From Magnetospirillum sp. (GTDB lineage Bacteria; Pseudomonadota; Alphaproteobacteria; Rhodospirillales; Magnetospirillaceae), in contig JAIWOG010000248.1 of NCBI GenBank assembly GCA_020217035.1, positions 1 to 10,000 on the forward strand: a DNA stretch of 10,000 bases, given 5' to 3'. Below the pieces are notes generated by a model. That model searched no databases. It was not told the origin of the DNA and saw only the letters and a program-made list of their open reading frames with translations. The position numbers and the translations under genes are program-made. Within the stretch, counting starts at the first letter, position 1, and every line of letters begins with the position of its first letter. Below are positions 1 through 6,777 of this stretch, in pieces.

Positions 1-2649
1 CGGGAATTTCAGCAATTCCGCCACCTGCTGGCGCAACTCCTCGGCCAATGGGGCTGGCGGGATATCTGAGTCCGCGATTGCCGCCACCGGTTCGGCGACG
101 CTGCCGGCCGCCGCCAGCACCACGCCGTCCAGGCTGGCCAGGACGGCGCCGTTTCCATCCACGAACCACAGGCCGAAGCCGTCCGGGGTCGGGGCGGCGG
201 CCACTTGGGCGATGCTTCCCATGCGGTCGCTCAGGCTGATCCGTCGGACCGCCATCAGCCTGTCGGCAGCCGATGGCATGATGGTCAGCAATGCCTGATA
301 GCCAGCGGCCAAGGTCGGGGCGGGGATTTGCTGGCGGGCCTTGAAACGGTCCTGCTGCGGCGGGTCGCTGGCCAGGGTGCAGAGGATGGCGCCGCCGGGC
401 AGCAGGGTGACGTGATCGACACTTTCCAGATAGGGGGTGAAGTCATAGCCGCGGCTGCGCAGGTTGGCATAGAAAGTTGCGCCGGGCACGGTCTGGCCGT
501 TGCCGGTTGGCAGCGGCACCCCTGAACCGGGATTGGCCACCCGCGCCTCGGCCCAGTTCACGCCATCGATAGCGATATGGATAGCGTTGGCATCGACCTG
601 GGCGGTCAATTCGCGGGCCTCGGCCCACGATTGCGGCTCGGCCACGTGCAAGTCGCCCAGGGTCAGCGGGCCGTCCAGGCCGGCGATGCGGGCCAGGGCC
701 AGGGCCGCTTCCACCGCCGCCAGCGGCAGCAGCCGAAGTTTGCCGTCCTGCTTCAAGGTGTAGTCGCGCAACTCGTCCAGGAACAGCCTGGTGCCATAGC
801 GCAGGCCGTTCAGGTCGGATCGGTTCTCGCCCACCAGCGGGTGCAGCTTCAGCTTGGAGCCCAGGGGATGGGTCACCGAGGGCGCGTCGGGCCATTCTGG
901 GTACCAGCAGCGCACCCGCTCGAACGGATAGGCGGGCAGCGACAGCCGACGCGGGCGGCGGCCGGCATGCAGGCTGTGCCAATCGGTGTCGGTGCCGCTG
1001 ACCCAGGCGGCGGCCACCGCGTCCAAATCGGCGGGATCGGCGGCGGGCAGTGGGTCGCGATCCAGGATCGAGCGGACGAAGTGCGCCCCTGCCTGGGGGA
1101 TCGGTAGCGCCAGGATTTCCATCACCTGCTGGCGGCTGGAAGCCACGAACGCCAGACGGCAGGGCAATTGGTTGCGCCCGACTTGCAGGGTAAAGGCCAG
1201 ATCGGCCAGGGATTGCTGGGGGTGGTCCAGCAGGTGCTGGCGGAAACGGCGCAAAACCTCGGCCAGTTGGGTTTCGCCCATGGCCGAGAACGCCATCACC
1301 TGCGGGCGGTGGTCGGGACTGGCGGCGGCGGCGGGCTCGCGGTATTCCTCGACCACGATGTGCGAATTCATGCCGCCGGCCCCGATCGAGGTGATGCCGG
1401 CGCGGCGCGGAATTTCGGCGCCGCCGGCATCCTGGCGGCGGAGCCAGGGTTCCAGACGGCGCTGCACATAAAACGGCGTCTGTTCGAAGGCGATGTTGGG
1501 GTTCAGCGTCTCGGCGTGCAGCGACGGCGCCAGCATGCCGTGCCGCATCTGCATCAGCACCTTGACCATGCCGGCCAGACCCGACGCCGCCAGCAGATGG
1601 CCGACATTGCTTTTCACCGTGCCGATGGGGCAGGTCTGGATGGCATCGGTATGGCGGCGCCAGGCTTGGGTCAGCGCCTTGACCTCGATGGGGTCGCCCA
1701 GCGCCGTGCCCGATCCGTGGCCTTCGACATAGGTGACGGTGTCGGCGGTGACGCCCGCGTCGTCCAGCGCCAGGGTGATGGCGGCGGTCTGCTGGTGCGG
1801 ATTGGGCACGGTGAAGCCGTTGCGGATGCCGGCATTGCTGATGGCGGTGCCGCGGATCACCCCATAGATGTGGTCGCCGTCGCGCTCGGCGTCGGCCAGA
1901 CGTTTCAGCACCAGGGCGCCGACACCTTCGCCCAGGATGGTGCCGTCGGCCCCCAGGCCATAGCCGCGAATCACCTCGGCGGTCTTGGTGGTGAAATGTT
2001 CCTGGCTGGTGGCGATCAGCTTTTGCGGATGCGACATGACGCTGACGCCGCCGGCCAGGGCCATGCGGGTGCGCCCGGCCCGCAGCATGTGGACGGCTTC
2101 GTGGATGCAGGTGGACGAAGCCGAACACATGGTGTCGAGGAAATAGGACGGCCCGGTGAAGCCATAGAAATAGGACACCATGTTGGGGACGGTGCCGGTA
2201 TAGCTGCCGCTGGCCAACGACCCGCGCATCAGCATGTTCTGGAAGCCGAACAGGTCGTATTCGTTGGTCATCGACCCCATGATGATTGCGACGTCGCCGC
2301 CCAGCTTGGCTTGCAGGGTTTCCCGCGAATAGCCGGCATCCTCGAACGCTTCCACCGAGGCTTGCAGGAACAGGCGCACTTCCGGCGCCATCAGTTCCGC
2401 TTCGTATTGCGAGATGCGGAAGTAACGCGGGTCGAAGGCCGCGATGTCGTCCAGGAAACAGCCGGTCTTGACCACGCTCTTGCCCAGCACGTCGCGTTCG
2501 GGGTGCAGCAAAGCGGCGTGGTTCCAGCGACCCGCCGGATAGGGTTCGAAGCCATGCAGGCCCTGGGCCAGCATGTCCCAGAACGATTGTTGGTCCTGGG
2601 CCTTGGACACCTTCAGCGACAGTCCGACGATGGCGATGTCGTGGTCGCC
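1..2649 (-). other. PKS module 2 (partial): divergent KS, catalytically dead DH-like domain, start of ACP
   Basis: KS2 (about 2643-1336) has a complete triad: Cys1552 in DTMCSASS, His1688 in EGHGSGT and His1728 in KSNVGHL. It should therefore condense, but its usual MDPQ motif reads MAPE (residue 1464) and the stretch before the nucleophile, TVPNMVSYFYGFTGPS, departs from the usual ANRVS/ANRIS form seen in KS1. The next domain (about 852-76) begins like a trans-AT DH (HPLVG, then SDLNGLRY). However, the HxxxGxxxxP histidine is Tyr2007 within a segment two residues longer (DYTLKQDGKLRLLP), the GP motif reads FTPYLE, and the catalytic aspartate is Ala2158 in LAAGYQ. The spacing between these positions (151) matches the His-Asp spacing of DH1 (156), so the fold is probably kept without dehydratase chemistry. 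The last residues (ELRQQVAELLKF) look like helix 1 of an ACP. No KR is present. A KS-B-ACP branching module is the leading reading, and a simple inactive-DH module is the alternative. Confidence 0.85.
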
Positions 2650-5600
2650 GCGCCCGGTCGCTGTGGGAGCATGGGACACGCTGATTTGGGTGCGTTCCGG
2701 CTGCGCCGGCGCCGGCGCGGGATCGCCCAGGTGACGGCCCAGCGCCCCGCCATGCTCGGCGGCCAGATGCTTGGCGATGCCGGCCAGGTCCACATATTCG
2801 AAGAACAGCGTCTTGGACAGCGGCCCCAGGGCTTCTTCCAGCCGGGTGGTGGCCTCGACGATGGCGATGGAATCCAGGCCGTATTCGTCCAGCTTGCGGT
2901 TGACGCGAATCTGCTGGGGTTCCAGATGCAGCACGTCGGCCAGGACGGCGCGGACGAAGTCGCGGGTGCGGGCTTCCAGGTCGGCGGGGGCCGGTGTCGC
3001 GGCGGCGGGGTGATCGTCGGGGGGCGGCGCACCTTGGCCGAATTGCGCCAGGGTCTGGCGCAGCCGTTCCGGCGGGCCGTACAGCACGGTGGCCCGCGTC
3101 GGGCCGCGGGCGGCCAGCAATTGCTCAAGCGCCGCCAGACCGGCCATACTGGGCATGGGTTCGGTGCCGAAGCGGCGGGTCAGCGCCGCCTGGGTGGCCG
3201 GGTCCACCCCCATGCCGCCTTGCGCCCATAACGGCCAGGCCAGCGACAAGGTGACGCCGTGGCGCTTTCCTTGGGCGACCAACTGGGCGCGGTGTTCGGC
3301 GAAGCCGTCCATGAAGGCGTTGGCGGCCCCGTAACCGGCCTGTCCGGCATTGCCGAAGGTGGCCGCCACCGACGAACACAACACCAGGAAATCAAGGGGC
3401 AGATCGCTTGTGGCGTGATCCACGGCCAAGGTGCCGGCCAGCTTGGGGGCCAAGACCGGGGCTTCTTCCGCCGCTTTCCGGGTCAGGATGTAAGCGTCGT
3501 TCAGCACGCCGGCGGCGTGGATCACGCCCTTCAGCCGGGGGATGGCGGCGACGGCGGCCGCAACCGCCGTCGCGTCGGTCAGGTCGCAGGCGACATAACG
3601 GATTTTGGGGCCAAGCGCGGTCAGACGCGGGTCGTCATCGGCAATTTTGCTGCGTCCGCTCAGGATCACCTGGCCGGCGCCGCGTTGCAGCAGCCAGCGG
3701 GCGAAGATTTGTCCCAAGCCGCCCAGGCCGCCGGTGATCCAATAGCTGGCTTCACCATCCAGAACCGGCAGGGAAGCGGGCAGGGTGATTTCTTCTGGGC
3801 ACCAGGCCCAGCGCAGCCCGTCGGAATCGACGCGCAGTTCCGGCCAGCCGTCGCTGCGCCGGCTTTCCGCCGCCACCAGCATCGCCAGCCGCTCGGTGGT
3901 GGCATGGCCGGCGACGCGGACCAGCGCCGCGTCGCAACGCGGCTGTTCCAGGCGCAGCGTCTTCAGCAGGGCGGCCAAGGGCAGGGTCAGGGCTGGTGGC
4001 AGCGAATCGGCGGCCAGCACCAGGAAACAGCTATTGGGGTGGTCGCGCAGGCGGTCACGGATGGTGTCGTGGACGATGTTGTACCAAGCGGCGGCATTTG
4101 CCGCCAAATCGACCTGCGGTTCGGGCAGGTGGATGGCGCCCGGCACCTCGGCGTCCAGGCCGGCCAGGAACAGCACGGTGTCGCGGGATTGCCCGGTGGT
4201 GCGGGGCTGTTCGCGCCACGCCCCGCCCGCCAGCAAGGCGGGTTGCGGCCGGGATTCGTCGGCCATCACCCGCAAGGACAAGTCGTGGAAGGCGACGCGG
4301 ACGTTGCCGTCCTTGTCGCAAAGCTCGATATCCAGGCGCCGCAACCCCTCGGTCGCTGTGGCCGCAGGCCGCACCCGCGCCCACATCACCGGCTCGCACG
4401 GGCCGTACATGACCAGGCGGCGGCAGGCGAAGGGCACGGCGGCGCCGTTCGGGGTTTGGTCATCCAGCGCCACCCAAGCCTGGATGGCGGCGTCCAGCAC
4501 GATGGGATGCAGCGTCATGGCGGCCAGGCCGGCCTGAAGACGGCGGTTCAGCTTGATCTGGGCCAGGACGAAACCGTCGCCGGCCTGAACCTGGGTCAGC
4601 GCCTGGAAGGCCGGGCCATGGCTGACGCCGCTTTTCACCAGCCGGGCATAGCATTCTTCAGGCGCGACGCGGCGCGGCGCGGCGGCGCGGCAGGATTCCA
4701 AATCCAGCGGTGGGGGCGCGGCTTCGGCCAGCGGGCGCAGGTTGCCCTGGGCCCGCGCTTCGCCGTTCTGGCTCAGGGCGAAGGCGATGGAACCATCGTC
4801 CTGGCGGGTCAGGCTGGCGTCAACGGTGGTGGCGCCGTCGCCGCCCAGCACCGGGCGCAGCCAGACCCAATCGGTGAAGGTCCATTGGTGGCCGTGCAGC
4901 GCGGCGCGGGCCATTTCCAGCGCCGCCATGCCGGGCAATACCTGCTTGCCGCCCACATGGTGGTCGGCCCATACCGGTTCGTCGCCATGCAAAACCGTGC
5001 GCCAGCGCAGGGCGTCGAAATCCGACAAATTGCGGTGCAGCAGCGGGTGGGGCACCGCCCCGTCATCCTTGGTCGGCACCGACAGGTCCAGCCAATGGCG
5101 TTGCCGGTCGAAGGGGTAAAGCGGCGCGTGGATGCGTCGGGCCGACAAGGGCGGCCAAGCGATGTCGGCGCCGTCCACCCAGGCCTGCGCCAAGCCGCCG
5201 GCGGTCAAGGCCGGGTGACTTTCGCCCTTGGCCAGGGCGTCGAAGGCGTCTTGCGCCTGTTCCCAGCTTTCGGCGCTGACCACGGCGCGGCTGTCCAGCG
5301 CCTGGCGTCCCACCTGCAAGGTGTGGGCGAAATCGGCCAGAGTCATCTCGGCCGGCCTTCGGGCGGCGAAGTCGCGCATGGCCGCCGCCAGCACCCGCAG
5401 CCGCTCGGGATCGCGGGCCGACAGCGGCAAAAGCAGGGGGCCGGCGATGGGGGCGGCGGGCGGCTGAGGCGGCGCTTCCTCGACCACCATGTGGGCGTTG
5501 GACCCGCCGAAACCGAACGAGGAAATGCCGGCGCGGCGGGGATTGTCCGCGTCAGCGGGCCACGGAACCGCCTGGGCCTGAATACGGAAATCGCTGCCGT

Positions 5601-6777
5601 CCAGAGTGATCAGGCGGTTCAAGTTCTGGAAGCCGACATTGGCGGGCAAGTGTTCGTGACGCAGCGCCGCCAGAACCTTGACCAGACCAGCGATGCCGGC
5701 GGCGCCTTCCAGGTGGCCCATGTTGGTCTTGACCGAACCGATGCCGATGGCGCCGGGGCGCGGGGTGCTGCCGCTTTCGGCATGCATACGGGCGAAAGCC
5801 TGTTTCAGCCCGGCGATCTCGATGGGGTCGCCCAAGGGGGTGCCGGGGCCGTGGGCCTCGATATAAGAGACGGTTTCGGGGCGGATGCCGGCGCTTTGGT
5901 GCACCTCGACGATCAGATCGGCTTGGGCCTGCGGGTTGGTCACCGTCAGCGAATTGGTGCGGCCGCCATGGTTGACGCCGATGCCCCGGATCACCCCATG
6001 GATGGGATCGCCGTCGGCGATGGCTTGCTCCAGCGGCTTCAGCAGCACCATGGCGCCGCCTTCGCCGCGCACATAGCCGTCGGCGGCTTCGTCGAAGGCT
6101 TTGGCGCGGCCGTCCTTGGACAGCATGCCGGCCTTGGAAAAGGCGACGAAATGGTTGGGCGACCAGATCAGGTTGACGCCGCCGGCCAGGGCCTGGGTGC
6201 ATTGCCCGGTGCGCAGCGCCAGCACCGCGTCGTGCAGCGCGGTCAGCGACGCGGCGCAGGCGGTGTCGTTGGTGACGCTGGGGCCGCGCAAATCGAAGAA
6301 ATGCGACACCCGGTTGGCGATGATGGAAAAGGCGATGCCGGTGGGGGTATAGGCATCCACCGTCGCCAGATGCTTTTCCAGCAACTCGGCGTAATCCCAG
6401 TGGCACACCCCCATGAACACGCCGGTGCGGCTGCCCGCCAGGTCGGAAGCGCGATAGCCGGCATCCTCGATGGCGTGCCAGGCCATTTCCAGGGCGAAAC
6501 GCTGCTGCGGGTCCATCCACGCCGCTTCGCGCGGCGAAATGGCGAAGAACGACGCGTCGAAGCCATCGGCGTCGGCGACGAAGCCGCCCCAGATGCTGTT
6601 GGTCTTGTTGTCGCGGCCGGGATTGCCGCGCCACGCTTCCTTGTCCCAGCGCTTGGCCGGCACCTCGGTGATCAACGAACGCCCAGCCGCCAGATGGTCC
6701 CACAATTGCCCCAGATTGTCGGCGCCGGGCAGCCGCAGGCCGATGCCGATGATGGCGATGGGCGCCGCCGCCGTCAT
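1..6777 (-). CDS. AT-less modular polyketide synthase (KS-DH-KR-ACP-KS-DH*-ACP...), 3' partial
   Basis: This large multimodular type I PKS is assigned to the trans-AT class because neither KS is followed by an acyltransferase. Each KS instead has the short flanking/linker region ending in a YPF motif (YPFDRQRHW; YPFERVRCW). The frame stays open from the start to base 1, about 2,260 residues, and continues outside the window. Residue numbers here count from the ATG at 6780. The order is KS1 (6-432), DH1 (575-850), KR (870-1185), ACP1 (1267-1343), KS2 (1380-1815), a DH-like domain without catalytic residues (1977-2235), and the start of ACP2 (from about 2244). KS1 begins at the very N-terminus with no loading or docking domain, so the starter comes from another protein. 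All catalytic landmarks fall in one frame, so there is no sign of a frameshift. The protein acts in the cytoplasm and is charged by the AT encoded just upstream. A branching, possibly glutarimide-forming, role is inferred from the module 2 architecture. Confidence 0.97.
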   Translation of the reverse strand, partial: MTAAAPIAIIGIGLRLPGADNLGQLWDHLAAGRSLITEVPAKRWDKEAWRGNPGRDNKTNSIWGGFVADADGFDASFFAISPREAAWMDPQQRFALEMAWHAIEDAGYRASDLAGSRTGVFMGVCHWDYAELLEKHLATVDAYTPTGIAFSIIANRVSHFFDLRGPSVTNDTACAASLTALHDAVLALRTGQCTQALAGGVNLIWSPNHFVAFSKAGMLSKDGRAKAFDEAADGYVRGEGGAMVLLKPLEQAIADGDPIHGVIRGIGVNHGGRTNSLTVTNPQAQADLIVEVHQSAGIRPETVSYIEAHGPGTPLGDPIEIAGLKQAFARMHAESGSTPRPGAIGIGSVKTNMGHLEGAAGIAGLVKVLAALRHEHLPANVGFQNLNRLITLDGSDFRIQAQAVPWPADADNPRRAGISSFGFGGSNAHMVVEEAPPQPPAAPIAGPLLLPLSARDPERLRVLAAAMRDFAARRPAEMTLADFAHTLQVGRQALDSRAVVSAESWEQAQDAFDALAKGESHPALTAGGLAQAWVDGADIAWPPLSARRIHAPLYPFDRQRHWLDLSVPTKDDGAVPHPLLHRNLSDFDALRWRTVLHGDEPVWADHHVGGKQVLPGMAALEMARAALHGHQWTFTDWVWLRPVLGGDGATTVDASLTRQDDGSIAFALSQNGEARAQGNLRPLAEAAPPPLDLESCRAAAPRRVAPEECYARLVKSGVSHGPAFQALTQVQAGDGFVLAQIKLNRRLQAGLAAMTLHPIVLDAAIQAWVALDDQTPNGAAVPFACRRLVMYGPCEPVMWARVRPAATATEGLRRLDIELCDKDGNVRVAFHDLSLRVMADESRPQPALLAGGAWREQPRTTGQSRDTVLFLAGLDAEVPGAIHLPEPQVDLAANAAAWYNIVHDTIRDRLRDHPNSCFLVLAADSLPPALTLPLAALLKTLRLEQPRCDAALVRVAGHATTERLAMLVAAESRRSDGWPELRVDSDGLRWAWCPEEITLPASLPVLDGEASYWITGGLGGLGQIFARWLLQRGAGQVILSGRSKIADDDPRLTALGPKIRYVACDLTDATAVAAAVAAIPRLKGVIHAAGVLNDAYILTRKAAEEAPVLAPKLAGTLAVDHATSDLPLDFLVLCSSVAATFGNAGQAGYGAANAFMDGFAEHRAQLVAQGKRHGVTLSLAWPLWAQGGMGVDPATQAALTRRFGTEPMPSMAGLAALEQLLAARGPTRATVLYGPPERLRQTLAQFGQGAPPPDDHPAAATPAPADLEARTRDFVRAVLADVLHLEPQQIRVNRKLDEYGLDSIAIVEATTRLEEALGPLSKTLFFEYVDLAGIAKHLAAEHGGALGRHLGDPAPAPAQPERTQISVSHAPTATGRGDHDIAIVGLSLKVSKAQDQQSFWDMLAQGLHGFEPYPAGRWNHAALLHPERDVLGKSVVKTGCFLDDIAAFDPRYFRISQYEAELMAPEVRLFLQASVEAFEDAGYSRETLQAKLGGDVAIIMGSMTNEYDLFGFQNMLMRGSLASGSYTGTVPNMVSYFYGFTGPSYFLDTMCSASSTCIHEAVHMLRAGRTRMALAGGVSVMSHPQKLIATSQEHFTTKTAEVIRGYGLGADGTILGEGVGALVLKRLADAERDGDHIYGVIRGTAISNAGIRNGFTVPNPHQQTAAITLALDDAGVTADTVTYVEGHGSGTALGDPIEVKALTQAWRRHTDAIQTCPIGTVKSNVGHLLAASGLAGMVKVLMQMRHGMLAPSLHAETLNPNIAFEQTPFYVQRRLEPWLRRQDAGGAEIPRRAGITSIGAGGMNSHIVVEEYREPAAAASPDHRPQVMAFSAMGETQLAEVLRRFRQHLLDHPQQSLADLAFTLQVGRNQLPCRLAFVASSRQQVMEILALPIPQAGAHFVRSILDRDPLPAADPADLDAVAAAWVSGTDTDWHSLHAGRRPRRLSLPAYPFERVRCWYPEWPDAPSVTHPLGSKLKLHPLVGENRSDLNGLRYGTRLFLDELRDYTLKQDGKLRLLPLAAVEAALALARIAGLDGPLTLGDLHVAEPQSWAEARELTAQVDANAIHIAIDGVNWAEARVANPGSGVPLPTGNGQTVPGATFYANLRSRGYDFTPYLESVDHVTLLPGGAILCTLASDPPQQDRFKARQQIPAPTLAAGYQALLTIMPSAADRLMAVRRISLSDRMGSIAQVAAAPTPDGFGLWFVDGNGAVLASLDGVVLAAAGSVAEPVAAIADSDIPPAPLAEELRQQVAELLKFP
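2746..6765 (-). other. PKS module 1: KS-DH-KR-ACP
   Basis: This module should perform one decarboxylative extension, ketoreduction and dehydration, leaving an alpha,beta-enoyl thioester on its ACP. KS1 (about 6765-5485) has Cys175 in DTACAAS, His310 in EAHGPGT and His356 in KTNMGHL, with normal spacing. DH1 (about 5058-4231) has His607 in a correct HxxxGxxxxP motif (HHVGGKQVLP), an HGPAF motif near residue 720, and Asp763 in LDAAIQ. KR (about 4173-3226) has the NADPH motif TGGLGGLG near residue 1013, Ser1137, Tyr1150 and Asn1154 (YGAAN), and an LND motif with Asp1095 where B-type ketoreductases carry LDD. ACP1 (about 2982-2752) has the phosphopantetheine site Ser1304 in GLDSI. All four domains look active. 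Confidence 0.93.

Noticed and set aside
443..2128. Minus-strand open frame of 561 codons
   Set aside because: It overlaps KS2 in a different frame and its product is Arg/Pro/His-rich low-complexity sequence. The KS2 catalytic residues are all in the PKS frame.
5552..6703. Minus-strand open frame of 383 codons
   Set aside because: It is an out-of-frame shadow of KS1, whose Cys/His/His landmarks lie in the PKS frame.
1..6777. Possible frameshift or split of the PKS, suggested by no single complete gene ending inside the window
   Set aside because: Catalytic residues from KS1 (6258) to the DH-like domain (309) all fall in the same codon phase, and the frame runs open to base 1. The gene simply continues outside.
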